From positions 1-47,963 of IMG/VR virus record IMGVR_UViG_3300033999_000220: a stretch of DNA of 47,963 bases, one strand, 5' to 3'. Numbering within the stretch: position 1 is the first letter of the stretch; every line of letters starts with the position of its first letter. The position numbers and the translations under genes were made by a program. Of the stretch, positions 8,699 through 16,842 are shown piece by piece. The stretch is from a virus. The notes below the pieces were generated by a model that was given only the letters and a program-made list of their open reading frames with translations, was not told the DNA's origin and searched no databases.

Positions 8699-10270
8699 TC
8701 ATTCCGGTATTGTCGGCATCCCGGCCTGCTTCATCAGCTCATTTTCTCTCTTGAGCTGTTCTATGTTTTTATCGAAATCTCTCCCTGTAAGTTCTACCGT
8801 TTCGCTTTCCCGTGTGGACAGACCGTTTAAGATCCTCATTTGTGCGGCCTGGACCTCTTTAACAGGGTCTACCTGCCCAGGCGCAGGGCCGTACCAGTCC
8901 GCACGGCTCCATGCCTTCGCGACTATGAGATCGGAAAAGAAGCCGGGTGCTTTTATCTTCCCCTGTGCGATCCTTTCGGCAAGCCAAACCTCATAAACAG
9001 GCTGACAGAAATCATGGGCAAACCATGCCCTGCGCATTCTGAATGCACCCCATGCCTCAAGCAAGGCTGCCCTGCTTGCCGAATAGCTCGCGTTGAAGCT
9101 CTTCGTCAGCAGTTCGTACGGGATCTCAAGGGCTGCTCCTATGTGTTTTGTAAGCGATGTAATGAAGGCGTCAAAATTGGACGACGGCCTTTTAGGGTCT
9201 GCGGTAGCTATGTCGTACCCAGGCGGCAAGGCGTTGATGGTGCCGGCCCCCAGCTCAAAGGCATTGGGATCAAAATCAACCTTATCCTGCGGTGATATGG
9301 CTTCTGCCAGCGGAAAGTCCCCTACTGGTATTTGCCCTTCCTTGATGAAGACCGTAAAAAACCCGGTAACTATGGCTGCCATGAGCTCTGCTTCCGTATA
9401 GCGGGTTATCTGCTTCAGCTCTTCCACAACCGGAGCTAAGTACGGCACTCCCCTATACTGTTCGCACCTCTCAGGCTCCATGACACAAAGGACATTCGGC
9501 CTGCCGGTAGCTTCGCTAAAGGCGTCTATGCGCTGCCATTCCATAATTTCGAGAGGATTTGCAGGATCATTTTGATATTTGTTAGAGATCCAGTAGGCAA
9601 CCACGGCGCCTTCATCGTCTATTTCGACGCCATTGATGATCTTGTTGCCGTTGTCTGGATTTATCTGAATCGTGTTTGTGCCGAAAATTGAGCGATATTG
9701 CTGAGGAGAACTGACCCTATCAGCCTCGATGAGATGGATGCGCAGCGAAAAGGGGAAATATGGCTTCGGCTCTACTGTTTTAAGCAATGCCCAACCGTCA
9801 CCGTTCAGCAAAAAGGACATAAAAAGCAGCGATTGCATCTCATAAAAATTATTAAGACGTGTTGCGTCGCAAAACTTGCTTTCAGCCCATGCGTTAAACT
9901 GCCGTTCTACGTTTTTCTCCCATTTATCGGCCTCTTCTCTGCTGATGCCGAGATATTCTGCGTCTATTCTGCTTCTGAGCTTCAATCCTACGCCTATAAC
10001 GTGTGATCTGGGCGTTACGATGGCAGACCGGCCCAGCGCACTGCCCATAAACAGATCCCTGGACCTCTGCCGCAAGACATCTACATTCATGTCTATGTCG
10101 GCCTGCGGGCTGCTGGACCAGGCCTGCCACCCTCGCATGGACTTCTTGCGCAAGGAAGCGCCCGACTCGGAATATCCTGTATCAAAAAAATGAAGCGCCC
10201 TGCGTGCAGCCTGGCGCTTCAGAGCCCTTTGCGGGCTTATGTACGATATGATTTTGTCTATGGTATTCAT
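8699..10270 (-). CDS. Portal protein (lambda gpB family)
   Basis: A 523-residue portal subunit that forms the DNA channel at one capsid vertex. Family hallmarks are the start RQAARRALHFFDTGYSESG, RSRDLFMGSALGRSAI, the NGDGWALLKTVE and IHLIEADRV segments, the EPERCEQYRGVPYLAPV segment and the SFNASYSASRAALLEAW motif. The length matches lambda-type portals. It lies between the small connector gene and the protease, and the next gene has a clear ribosome site after its stop. The call is firm. Confidence 0.96.
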   Translation of the reverse strand: MNTIDKIISYISPQRALKRQAARRALHFFDTGYSESGASLRKKSMRGWQAWSSSPQADIDMNVDVLRQRSRDLFMGSALGRSAIVTPRSHVIGVGLKLRSRIDAEYLGISREEADKWEKNVERQFNAWAESKFCDATRLNNFYEMQSLLFMSFLLNGDGWALLKTVEPKPYFPFSLRIHLIEADRVSSPQQYRSIFGTNTIQINPDNGNKIINGVEIDDEGAVVAYWISNKYQNDPANPLEIMEWQRIDAFSEATGRPNVLCVMEPERCEQYRGVPYLAPVVEELKQITRYTEAELMAAIVTGFFTVFIKEGQIPVGDFPLAEAISPQDKVDFDPNAFELGAGTINALPPGYDIATADPKRPSSNFDAFITSLTKHIGAALEIPYELLTKSFNASYSASRAALLEAWGAFRMRRAWFAHDFCQPVYEVWLAERIAQGKIKAPGFFSDLIVAKAWSRADWYGPAPGQVDPVKEVQAAQMRILNGLSTRESETVELTGRDFDKNIEQLKRENELMKQAGMPTIPE

Positions 10271-10280
10271 GCCGGCCCTC

Positions 10281-10520
10281 CTAAATATCTCTCAAAACCA
10301 CCCTTTTGCTGCCCATAAATGACCCGGAAAGCCTGGCTTCAAGTATATTTTTCTGCTGCTCTAGTTCGTTAATGTTCTTTTGTACCTGCACAAGATCGGC
10401 CCTCCGAAGCGTCCTTGTGCCTATTCTGTACTCCTGCCCCTGCAGGATTGCCAGTTCCGCATCATAGTATGCCTGTAAGCGTTCTTTTATCCTCTCAAGC
10501 CTTTCCCGGATGCTCTCCAT
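10281..10520 (-). CDS. Small head-tail joining protein (gpW-like position, DUF6148 type)
   Basis: A 79-residue helical protein with the pattern RLQAYYDAELAILQGQEYRIGTRTLRRADLVQVQKNINELE, found in a small phage family that sits where lambda has gpW. It probably helps close the portal vertex after packaging. I start at the ATG at 10520, which has GAGGTG upstream, not at the GTG at 10535. The annotated terminase reading frame ends inside this gene's leader (stop at 10532). The family pattern is clear; the function is by position. Confidence 0.75.
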   Translation of the reverse strand: MESIRERLERIKERLQAYYDAELAILQGQEYRIGTRTLRRADLVQVQKNINELEQQKNILEARLSGSFMGSKRVVLRDI

Positions 10521-10531
10521 GCCGTCGCACC

Positions 10532-12412
10532 TCACAGATCATATTTTTTTATGCAGCCATAACGTCTTTTCGGCTGCTCTTGAACCTTAATTTGTTGTGA
10601 CTGCGGTTCTTGAGATTTGCAGATCCTCTTTTCAAGCGCGTCAAAGTCAGGATTCATCAGACGTAAGGCTGCAAGGTTATAAACACGAAGGTCAAGCGGT
10701 TCATTTCTCTTGTCAGAGCTGATATTTTCCCAGGAAACGACTATCCTGCCTTTGACCTTCCGTATAACCTGTCGCTCTGATATAAGTCCCTTGAAGTACT
10801 GCTGATCGTATCCCCGCTCTTCCTGCAGCGGGAAATGGAAATATTTTGGCCCAGGTTTCTGTATTTTAATGCGCTGGATCACGGCCGCTTTCCCAGAATC
10901 CACGCCAAGAAGCACGAGAGGCAATCTGTATTTGTTGTTCCTCGATATCTTATATACCAACGGTATGCCTGACCCTCCCTGCCCACGTATCGGGAAAACA
11001 CGCATTTGAAGCCTCTCGAGGCAATACCGGTAGACTTCATCAGTGAAGTGACCGCCCGAGTCAATGCATGTGCACGAAACGCACATGCCTGTACCGTCTT
11101 TTCGCTTCCACGTCTTGTTTATCTTCTCATCCAACTGCATCCATGTGGTCTGGTCGTCGGGCCTTCCCCAAATTATGCCCTTTTCTATGCCCCATGACTC
11201 TTCATTCCTGCCCCATCCGGCAACTTCATACTCGAGACGGTCATCCTGCGTATCGACTGCCATGGTAAGCATCAAAACACCGTCGGGGACTTCAGCATCG
11301 TATTTCTCGCGCCTCGACATGAGCACGCCTTCGTCCTCTATGTCGCCCCGTTCCTCCCAAGTCTCGCCCAAAATAGTGTTGACGAAGACCTTAAACCGTT
11401 CCGGATCGTCTTTAGATTCAAGGAATTCCTGTATTATGCTCTTCCAGGAATGCCATGGAGATACAAACGAATTGAGGTGAAAGCTTTTGATACCGTTTGT
11501 TACTGCCAACGGATTTTCGGCTATCCACTCTGCAGGCTGTCTTTTCATCGTGAATTCGTCAAATTCGTTATGGCAGTCAGGGCATCTCCATTTAACTTCA
11601 TCCACGATATACGTCTTTTTGCCCGCAATTTCCTCATATCTGTGCTTAAACCTTATGTCCCGCAACTCTATGAAGTGATAATTACCGCATCCTGGGCATT
11701 TAATACAATATTTTTCCCTTGTCCCAAGTTCATATTCGGCCTCAATCCTGGAGGCCCCGCGTATGGTCGGGGTAGAAGTAAATATCTTCTTGCGATTCCA
11801 GAACGTTATGGTTCGTTTCTCGGCTAACGATATCGGATCACCTTCACCACCTGCGCTTGAAGGGTATCTGTCAACCTCGTCGCATAGAAGTATGCGTATC
11901 GGTCGGCTGGCCAGCCCCGCAGGGCTGTTGGCTCCGCCCATGGCAAGGAAACCGCCGGGGAAAACTTTCATCAAAATAGTGTTGTTCAGGTCTCTTGTCT
12001 TTGAGTCTGCCACCTTGCAGCTCAAGACTTCTGTGTCTTTTATCATCGGGGTTATACGGCGCTTGGAGTAATCCTGTGCGATGTCGATGGTAGGCTGTAT
12101 CAGAAGTATCGGAGCAGGGTCAACATCGATGTAATAACCTATGATATTATTCAATATCTCCGATTTGCCTACCTGGCTGCTTGTCATGATGACCACTTTT
12201 TCGATTCTTGGATCGGTTACGGCATCCATAATCTCTCGTTGATATGGTGCCCTGTCGGTCCTCCATTGGCCCGGTTCTGCCGAATTCTCCGGCGAAAGCT
12301 TTCTGTATGCGTCTGCCCATTCGCTGACGGTAAGTTTAGGCGGAGGGGCAATGCTTTTCGCTATTTTACCGAACAGTTTCGCTGTCTTCGTCAGAGTCAT
12401 CGTCTTGCTCAT
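10532..12412 (-). CDS. Terminase large subunit (lambda gpA family)
   Basis: The packaging motor and cos-cutting nuclease, about 626 residues from the ATG at 12412 (GAGG nine bases upstream; it overlaps the small-subunit gene by 47 bases). The ATPase half has a Walker A-like SSQVGKSE and a Walker B RILLCDEVDRYP. A zinc-finger segment with CIKCPGCGNYHF and RCPDCHNEF follows. The nuclease half has TMAVDTQDDRLEYEVAGW and CTCIDSGGH. GpA-type terminases normally cut cos sites, in line with the cos candidate upstream. Confidence 0.96.
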   Translation of the reverse strand: MSKTMTLTKTAKLFGKIAKSIAPPPKLTVSEWADAYRKLSPENSAEPGQWRTDRAPYQREIMDAVTDPRIEKVVIMTSSQVGKSEILNNIIGYYIDVDPAPILLIQPTIDIAQDYSKRRITPMIKDTEVLSCKVADSKTRDLNNTILMKVFPGGFLAMGGANSPAGLASRPIRILLCDEVDRYPSSAGGEGDPISLAEKRTITFWNRKKIFTSTPTIRGASRIEAEYELGTREKYCIKCPGCGNYHFIELRDIRFKHRYEEIAGKKTYIVDEVKWRCPDCHNEFDEFTMKRQPAEWIAENPLAVTNGIKSFHLNSFVSPWHSWKSIIQEFLESKDDPERFKVFVNTILGETWEERGDIEDEGVLMSRREKYDAEVPDGVLMLTMAVDTQDDRLEYEVAGWGRNEESWGIEKGIIWGRPDDQTTWMQLDEKINKTWKRKDGTGMCVSCTCIDSGGHFTDEVYRYCLERLQMRVFPIRGQGGSGIPLVYKISRNNKYRLPLVLLGVDSGKAAVIQRIKIQKPGPKYFHFPLQEERGYDQQYFKGLISERQVIRKVKGRIVVSWENISSDKRNEPLDLRVYNLAALRLMNPDFDALEKRICKSQEPQSQQIKVQEQPKRRYGCIKKYDL

Positions 12413-12923
12413 CACCATCATCCTCAACCGCAAAAAGTACAGGATCATAATCTTTAAGCTCTGTCAGGGCTTCCAAAATCTCATCTTCAATAATGCTGCT
12501 TATCTCAGCCAGGTTATTGAGGCTTATCAGCTTTGGAGCTAATTTTTGCGGAATGCCTAAAATGCGGTTTCTGAACACCGTCAGCATGTTGGTCATGACC
12601 ATCTCGACGTCCGCAGCATCATGCATCTGGTTCTTGAGCTTGGACAACTTAAGCTCTGCCATTTCCCGTTTGGCAGCCTCATGCTTTGCCCTCTCTTCCC
12701 AATAGATCGACTTTGCTTCCTGTCCTTCCTTGTCGGTCTTGCCGGTCCTTAGAAATTCGATGTATTTGCTTATATTCGGTTCGAGAGGCCAGCGCCCAGG
12801 CGCTCGCCTTTCCAAGATGCCTTCTTTGGCAAGCTGATTTATATATCGTCTCGTTACGCCAAAGAGCTTGGCTAAAACGTCGGTATTAACAATTATGCCG
12901 GAGACATCTGTTTTAACAGACAT
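12366..12923 (-). CDS. Terminase small subunit (Nu1-like)
   Basis: A 185-residue DNA-binding partner of the large subunit. The N-terminal 60 residues hold a Nu1-type winged helix (NTDVLAKLFGVTRRYINQLAKEGIL, then RAPGRWPLEPNISKYI), and the rest is a long Glu/Lys helix that joins subunits, ending in a very acidic tail. I start at the ATG at 12923, after AAGGTGTGG. It is the first gene of the late block; the terminator hairpin at 12942-12980 ends 19 bases upstream of the start, so this gene can only be read through that hairpin or from an unseen start. Confidence 0.9.
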   Translation of the reverse strand: MSVKTDVSGIIVNTDVLAKLFGVTRRYINQLAKEGILERRAPGRWPLEPNISKYIEFLRTGKTDKEGQEAKSIYWEERAKHEAAKREMAELKLSKLKNQMHDAADVEMVMTNMLTVFRNRILGIPQKLAPKLISLNNLAEISSIIEDEILEALTELKDYDPVLFAVEDDGDEQDDDSDEDSETVR

Positions 12924-12941
12924 ATTAACCACACCTTTATA

Positions 12942-12980
12942 CAATAAAAAACACCAACGCACCTGTTTAATGCGTTGGTG
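12942..12980 (-). terminator. Rho-independent terminator before the late genes
   Basis: On the minus strand a perfect 10-bp stem (CACCAACGCA / TGCGTTGGTG) with a 9-base loop is followed directly by six T residues. It ends leftward transcripts coming from the early region, yet lies only 19 bases before the terminase start, leaving little room for another promoter. Confidence 0.85.
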
Positions 12981-13022
12981 GACGGAACTCTAGTGAAATT
13001 TTTTTGACACCTAGGCAAAGAT

Positions 13023-13040
13023 CGGGGCTCGCCGCCATCG
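13023..13040 (-). other. Candidate cosN-like packaging site
   Basis: The minus strand reads GATGGCGGCGAGCCCCG here. The core GGCGGCGA is the same as in lambda's cos (GGGCGGCGACCT), and the place just upstream of the Nu1-like gene is also the same. The likeness is short and by eye; no cut has been shown. Confidence 0.45.
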
Positions 13041-13101
13041 CAAGCTTCTATTCCACCAGAAGGACCCGTAAAACAGCTTATTTAACAGATACCAATACTA
13101 C

Positions 13102-13119
13102 TGTATATAATTATATACA
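13102..13119. promoter_or_regulatory. 18-bp perfect AT palindrome, possible late promoter or operator
   Basis: TGTATATAATTATATACA is a perfect palindrome and contains TATAAT on both strands. On the minus strand no good -35 is seen at the right distance, as expected if an activator such as the ArpU-like protein is needed. It lies between the last early gene and the cos candidate, where a lambda-like late promoter would be. Confidence 0.45.
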
Positions 13120-13165
13120 TGTTTTACTCTCAATTTTGCCAGGATTCTGCCAAGATTACATATAA

Positions 13166-13630
13166 CTAATCGTCCTCCTCATTATTCGAATAATAATGCA
13201 TGATTCTTCTTATCCTGCACTGTACCCATTTATGTTTACGTTTTTTTCTTTCTCGACCCAAATAAGCATCGAGAATGGCAGGATTAAGCGCTAATCTAAA
13301 GTACGCATTTGGGCTTTCCGGACCCTCTGGTATTACGTCCCATCCTAACCGAAACACTGCTTCAATCAAGGCCCCATTGCTAGCAAGACCGCTTTTAATT
13401 TGTACGACATCCTTAAGAACATCAGATCTCATTTTATAATTAATGTAGTATTGTCGCGGACGAGCATATTCAAGCAACCATGCCATACAATTCTGTACAG
13501 TCGCCACGTCAGGTGGCATTTCATTAAGCGATTCTCCTTTGTCTAAAATCTTTTGTCTAAGACACTGGGATAATAATCCTTCTTCTGTTATTACATATTT
13601 AACACCATCATATGTAAAACTAATTTGCAT
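13166..13630 (-). CDS. Hypothetical protein of the early region
   Basis: A 154-residue protein I do not recognise. It starts with QISFTYDGVKYVITEEGLL, a beta-rich leader, then has helices and a basic stretch near the end (GRERKKRKHKWVQCRIRRI) that could bind nucleic acid, and ends in NNEEDD. The ATG at 13630 follows GAGGTG and overlaps the stop of the HTH gene, so the two are likely co-translated. It is the last gene before the cos/terminator region, the place where lambda carries its antiterminator Q; whether it acts that way is a guess. Confidence 0.6.
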   Translation of the reverse strand: MQISFTYDGVKYVITEEGLLSQCLRQKILDKGESLNEMPPDVATVQNCMAWLLEYARPRQYYINYKMRSDVLKDVVQIKSGLASNGALIEAVFRLGWDVIPEGPESPNAYFRLALNPAILDAYLGRERKKRKHKWVQCRIRRIMHYYSNNEEDD

Positions 13631-13874
13631 CGTGTTCACCTCTTCTTAATTTCAAGCTTGCCTCCTCTACCAGCTTGGCAAGGCCTCGGTCGTCTAGTAT
13701 TTCTTCGACTCTCACGCCTAAGGCATCGGCAAGCTGTTTCCTCCGCCCTGGGGGGACACAAACCCTTCCCCTCTTCCATTCGCATATTGCGACATCCGTA
13801 ACGCCAAGGGCCCTGGCCAACGATTTGTTGGTAATGCCTTTAATGCTCATTACTTTTGCTATTTCTGTTTGCAT
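13620..13874 (-). CDS. XRE-family helix-turn-helix regulator
   Basis: An 84-residue DNA-binding protein. Residues about 5-60 form a Cro/C1-type HTH: KGITNKSLARALGVTDVAICEWKRG with the usual recognition helix, then PPGRRKQLADALGV. The remainder is a short helix. An inverted repeat at 13897-13910 lies just upstream of its start and could be its own operator. I prefer the ATG at 13874; GTG at 13883 is an alternative. It may control the switch to late expression together with the ArpU-like gene upstream. Confidence 0.82.
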   Translation of the reverse strand: MQTEIAKVMSIKGITNKSLARALGVTDVAICEWKRGRVCVPPGRRKQLADALGVRVEEILDDRGLAKLVEEASLKLRRGEHDAN

Positions 13875-13896
13875 CGTTTTCACTTCCTATTTTTTT

Positions 13897-13910
13897 GGCT
13901 GTTGACAGCC
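13897..13910. promoter_or_regulatory. Inverted repeat, possible operator of the HTH gene
   Basis: GGCTGT-TG-ACAGCC is a perfect 6+2+6 dyad located 23 bases before the XRE gene start. No T-run makes it a terminator on the minus strand, so an operator is the better reading. Confidence 0.45.
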
Positions 13911-13954
13911 TTCAATTTAATGGTAAGATTCTAAGTAAACAAAAGCTAGCAGCA

Positions 13955-13984
13955 CAGTTCCAAATTAGTTCCAAAATTGGTTCA
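13955..13984. repeat. Short direct repeats between the ArpU-like gene and the HTH gene
   Basis: The plus strand has AGTTCCAAATT, then AGTTCCAAAATT, then GGTTCA in direct succession. Such spaced repeats in a 125-bp intergenic region are typical of regulator-binding sites. Nothing else is seen in this gap apart from the inverted repeat nearer the HTH gene. Confidence 0.4.
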
Positions 13985-14008
13985 GATTTATAAGGCATTC
14001 AAAGACAT

Positions 14009-14419
14009 TTACATCCCAAACGGGCCAAGGATAAATGGGGCACATCTTTCAACTGCTTTTCTCCTTTGCCTATAAAACTCCCTCTCAGAAATAGCCAATT
14101 CTTCGATTACAACATCCCTATCAAGCTGATCGAAATAATAAAGAGATACGAGGCGCTGCAGGTGTTTAGGAAGGGATTCATACGCATACTTAATTGCTTT
14201 AACTTTAGTTTGCAATAATTGATATTCTGGATCTTTTTCTTTTAATAATAAAACATTTTCTTCGATGGATGTTGATGTGCTTGAGCTGCCAGGCTTTATA
14301 AATCCATCGAAATAATTACATTTGCTTTTTATAAATTCTTCTCTCATTGTCAACTGCCTTATGAGCGACGGAAAATTAAACAGGGCACTTTCCACAGCAC
14401 GAAAAAAATCACGCTTCAT
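14009..14419 (-). CDS. ArpU/RinA-like late transcription regulator
   Basis: A 136-residue protein with a C-terminal sigma-70 region-4-like helix-turn-helix: LPKHLQRLVSLYYFDQLDRDVVIEELAISEREFYRQRRKAVERCAPFIL. This is the layout of ArpU/RinA proteins, which switch on packaging and structural genes in many Gram-positive phages. It lies at the end of the early operon and just before the cos/terminase region, the right place for a late-gene switch. Its start overlaps the nuclease gene by 4 bases. Confidence 0.78.
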   Translation of the reverse strand: MKRDFFRAVESALFNFPSLIRQLTMREEFIKSKCNYFDGFIKPGSSSTSTSIEENVLLLKEKDPEYQLLQTKVKAIKYAYESLPKHLQRLVSLYYFDQLDRDVVIEELAISEREFYRQRRKAVERCAPFILGPFGM

Positions 14420-14781
14420 TCGTCCGCCTCCATTCCTGCCTTCTTCACGATCTCGAAGAAGGCTTCGGCATCAAGGATAACAACAGGCTGTTTCCTCGAC
14501 TGCTTGCATACAAGAAGCCACTTAGTTCCTTCTGCTTCATTTGCCTTGGCCTGTTCTATCCACTTCTGTACGCTCCATCTCTCCTGGAACTTACATTCAA
14601 CAGAGAACGGGAACTTATTTAGAACCGAACGCTCTAGTCTAACGTCAGCTCCAGCCTGTCCCATAGGCCTAGATTCGATTGGCTTGTCCCTTCCGCATTC
14701 AAAGCCTGTAACTTCGGCTATCTTCTCGCAAACCCACTTTTGCAGGGACCGGCCCTTTGCCTTTGCTGACTGCGGCCTCAT
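14416..14781 (-). CDS. PDDEXK-type nuclease, probable Holliday junction resolvase
   Basis: A 121-residue nuclease of a small phage family. The pattern RSLQKWVCEKIAEVTG, then RPMGQAGADVRL, then FPFSVECKFQERWSVQKWIEQAK, then WLLVCKQSRKQPVVILDAEAFF shows the core: Asp in GADVRL and Glu-Cys-Lys in VECK fit the D...ExK active site. It likely trims or resolves branched DNA before packaging. It overlaps genes on both sides by 4 bases in the early operon. Confidence 0.75.
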   Translation of the reverse strand: MRPQSAKAKGRSLQKWVCEKIAEVTGFECGRDKPIESRPMGQAGADVRLERSVLNKFPFSVECKFQERWSVQKWIEQAKANEAEGTKWLLVCKQSRKQPVVILDAEAFFEIVKKAGMEADE

Positions 14782-15356
14782 TTTCGATCAACCTCAAATA
14801 TATAGTCCTGCATTTGCTGGAGTGTAAAAGATTCCAGATAGCCTGCCTTACTGCGGAACATAAACATAGGCTGCTCATGTACATTCCATACTATGCCTTC
14901 GAAGTACATTGCCCTTGTATTAAAATCGTTTTGCCAAACATGCGGTTTTACAACATATCGTTTGCCCTTTACAAACTTGCCTTTAACCTTGTCGTAAAAC
15001 TTCTGCCAATTATTGCCGTCGTTAGTCTTTGCCCTTTTCTGTGCAATAAAATCAAGCCAATTATCGCTTAATAAATACTTCTTGTTTTTGTTTTTAATTC
15101 CAAGCTCGTATCTTTTACATCTTACCGCCACCCACGTTCTCCCAAGTACTCTGCCTATTTCTTCGTCGCTAAGTCCGTCTTTTATAAGCCTACACAACTT
15201 TTTGATATCATCATCAGACCATAGCCATACTTCTCTTTTGGGTTCGTCTTTCTTCTTGCGCTGTCTGCATTTCAGCTTATGTGACTTCTTGTAGGCTACG
15301 CTTCTCAATTCCTCAATGTGTTCAAGCACCTCGCTGCTCAGTTCAGCTTCTGCCAT
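14778..15356 (-). CDS. Hypothetical protein with Myb/SANT-like DNA-binding segment
   Basis: A 192-residue protein. Residues about 40-85 (EVWLWSDDDIKKLCRLIKDGLSDEEIGRVLGRTWVAVRCKRYELGI) look like a SANT/Myb-type helix trio: a Trp-led helix, then 'SDEEIGRVLGRT..AV..KR'. The rest is basic and then beta-rich (MFMFRSKAGYLESFTLQQMQDYI), like an endonuclease-associated region, but I see no catalytic motif. I start at the ATG at 15356 with GGAGGTGG upstream. The role is probably DNA binding in replication or recombination. Confidence 0.6.
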   Translation of the reverse strand: MAEAELSSEVLEHIEELRSVAYKKSHKLKCRQRKKKDEPKREVWLWSDDDIKKLCRLIKDGLSDEEIGRVLGRTWVAVRCKRYELGIKNKNKKYLLSDNWLDFIAQKRAKTNDGNNWQKFYDKVKGKFVKGKRYVVKPHVWQNDFNTRAMYFEGIVWNVHEQPMFMFRSKAGYLESFTLQQMQDYIFEVDRK

Positions 15357-15368
15357 CCGCTCCACCTC

Positions 15369-15791
15369 CTAGAACGGTATTTCGGCATCCGGTAAATCTT
15401 CATCGGCGAATTCCTGCATAGGAACTTCTTCCTGTGCATATATGGATGACTCGGTGATTTTCTTTACATAAATTGGCTTGTAGACCTCGGTGGCAACGAT
15501 CTCAGATGCCTGTTTCTTTTGCCCCTTGCTTTCATAGCCCCTAGTGCGATGCTTACCACGAACCATAATCGCATCGCCTTTTTTAAACTCGTTTACCACC
15601 AGTTGGGCGAGTTCTCCCCATATGACGACATTATGCCATTCGGGAGGATTCTTAATCCATTGGCCACCACGTTTGAAGTCGTTGCTGGTGGCTATGCTAA
15701 AAGAGCAAACTGGATTGTTAGATGTGGTATAACGCAACTCGGGATCTCGGCCAAGGTGGCCCATTACTTCATGCATGTTCCTGTTCGGCAT
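15369..15791 (-). CDS. ssb: Single-stranded DNA-binding protein
   Basis: A 140-residue SSB. The OB-fold hallmarks are NRNMHEVMGHLGRDPELRYT, VCSFSIATSNDFKRGG, EWHNVVIWGELAQLV and KKGDAIMVRGKHRTRGYE. The C-terminal tip DLPDAEIPF is the acidic tail that docks repair and replication proteins. I start at the ATG at 15791 after GAGGAG. Its first 22 codons and leader are part of a 115-bp sequence repeated at 17049-17163, where a broken ssb remnant lies. It works with the YqaJ and RecT proteins encoded upstream. Confidence 0.95.
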   Translation of the reverse strand: MPNRNMHEVMGHLGRDPELRYTTSNNPVCSFSIATSNDFKRGGQWIKNPPEWHNVVIWGELAQLVVNEFKKGDAIMVRGKHRTRGYESKGQKKQASEIVATEVYKPIYVKKITESSIYAQEEVPMQEFADEDLPDAEIPF

Positions 15792-15841
15792 TGGTATCAC
15801 TCCTCAAATCATAATATGCTTGCAAATCCTTATCTTCGCAT
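15727..15841. repeat. 115-bp direct repeat, copy 1 (ssb start and leader)
   Basis: This sequence is identical by eye over 115 bases to 17049-17163, an offset of 1322. It holds the leader, ribosome site and first codons of ssb and the last codons of the small gene upstream. The two copies flank a 1.2-kb module. Confidence 0.92.
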
Positions 15842-16003
15842 TGCGTCGTATACAGTGTTATATGCATTATCTACATCGTTCGTTGGCTTAAAGTTATCAA
15901 CCATGGAATCGATGAGCTCAAGGGCCTTCTCTTCGTCATCATCACATTCTAAGAACGCCTGCAAAGCAATCACCATAGCTATTTCTCGACGCTGTTGTTG
16001 CAT
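15830..16003 (-). CDS. Small hypothetical protein in the inserted module
   Basis: A 57-residue acidic, helical protein (MQQQRREIAMVIALQAFLE, then DDDEEKALELIDSMVDNFKP). Its ATG overlaps the stop of the DUF7666-type gene as TGATG, and its last codons lie in the 115-bp repeat, so the right-hand edge of the duplication supplies its stop. I do not know a function. Confidence 0.55.
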   Translation of the reverse strand: MQQQRREIAMVIALQAFLECDDDEEKALELIDSMVDNFKPTNDVDNAYNTVYDAMRR

Positions 16004-16809
16004 CACGCCTCCACCTCCAAAATCTTCCTCAACCGCCCGACCTGCCACTGTCGCTCAGCGTTCAGTGCGGCGGCCCATGCGGCGGCCCGTGAGGCGTCCC
16101 GTGCGGCCTCCCATGCGACATCCCATGAGGTGCTCAGTGCGGCCTCCCATGCGACGTCCCATGCGACGTCCAGTGAGGCGGCCCATGCGACGTCCCGTGC
16201 AGCGGCCAGTTCCTCCACAGCAGCTTTTCCCTCGGCGTATCGCCGGGCTATTTCGATGGCCTTACGAGGTCTGCCATCGTCAGGGTGTCGCGCCTCAAAC
16301 AGGTAAAGTACCCTTTCGGCGCAGTCACAGGCAAACAGCCTCGCTGTGCGCTCATTCCAGCCTGTGCACTCACGGGTAAGCCGACACGTCCGGACAACTG
16401 ACTTGTCGTCCGCATGTACAATCTCATCCCCCACCTCGACCTCGAAAATCCGCTCACCGAGCCAACTCGGCAACTGCTCCAGCGTCATGACGTGGTAACC
16501 GTTCCGGCACGGCTCCAGTTCACCCTCGATTTCCGGCATCCACTCTCCGGGTGTCCATGTGCCGTCGTCATTCTGTGTCGGCAGTGACCATTCCGCATCG
16601 CCGCCGTGGCAGGAACGGCCGTGCTTGTCAAGGACCTTGTAATATTTCATGCTTCCCCCTCCGCTTCCTCGTGCAGTTTTTGAACTTCCTATGAGGGATG
16701 AACTTTCGTAGTTGTGCCCATCCCAGTAGCAGTCATCTGCAATAATGACTGCCTTTTCTGTGTCGTACTTAATTCCACTAATTACTTGTTTCATTTTAAA
16801 CGGTTTCAT
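16003..16809 (-). CDS. DUF7666-type protein with Ala/Trp repeat tail
   Basis: A 268-residue protein of unknown function. Residues 1-50 are one small unit (ISGIKYDTEKAVIIADDCYWDGHNYE). Residues about 55-185 look like the DUF7666 domain (YKVLDKHGRSCHGGDAEW, then CRNGYHVMTLEQLPSWLGERIFEVEVGD, then RECTGWNERTARLFACDCAERVLYL). Residues about 200-250 are a run of short repeats such as DVAWEAA, encoded by a GC-rich 12-base-like DNA repeat unlike neighbouring DNA. GGAGGAG precedes the ATG at 16809. The gene lies inside a 1.3-kb module bounded by the ssb duplication, so it probably arrived later than its neighbours. Confidence 0.75.
   Translation of the reverse strand: MKPFKMKQVISGIKYDTEKAVIIADDCYWDGHNYESSSLIGSSKTARGSGGGSMKYYKVLDKHGRSCHGGDAEWSLPTQNDDGTWTPGEWMPEIEGELEPCRNGYHVMTLEQLPSWLGERIFEVEVGDEIVHADDKSVVRTCRLTRECTGWNERTARLFACDCAERVLYLFEARHPDDGRPRKAIEIARRYAEGKAAVEELAAARDVAWAASLDVAWDVAWEAALSTSWDVAWEAARDASRAAAWAAALNAERQWQVGRLRKILEVEA
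16062..16206. repeat. Degenerate GC-rich 12-bp repeats inside the DUF7666 gene
   Basis: Units like GCGGCCCATGCG and GCGTCCCGTGCG follow one another about twelve times, coding the Trp/Ala repeats on the minus strand. The composition differs sharply from the phage average, and such repeats can grow or shrink by slippage. Confidence 0.8.
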
Positions 16810-16842
16810 GTTTCACTCCTCCTTTTATTTTTTTATAAAACT

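Noticed and set aside
15519-16379. A long plus-strand frame with Arg/Pro repeats
   Set aside because: It is the antisense reading of ssb and of the GC-rich Ala/Trp repeats in the DUF7666-type gene; no start signals support it.
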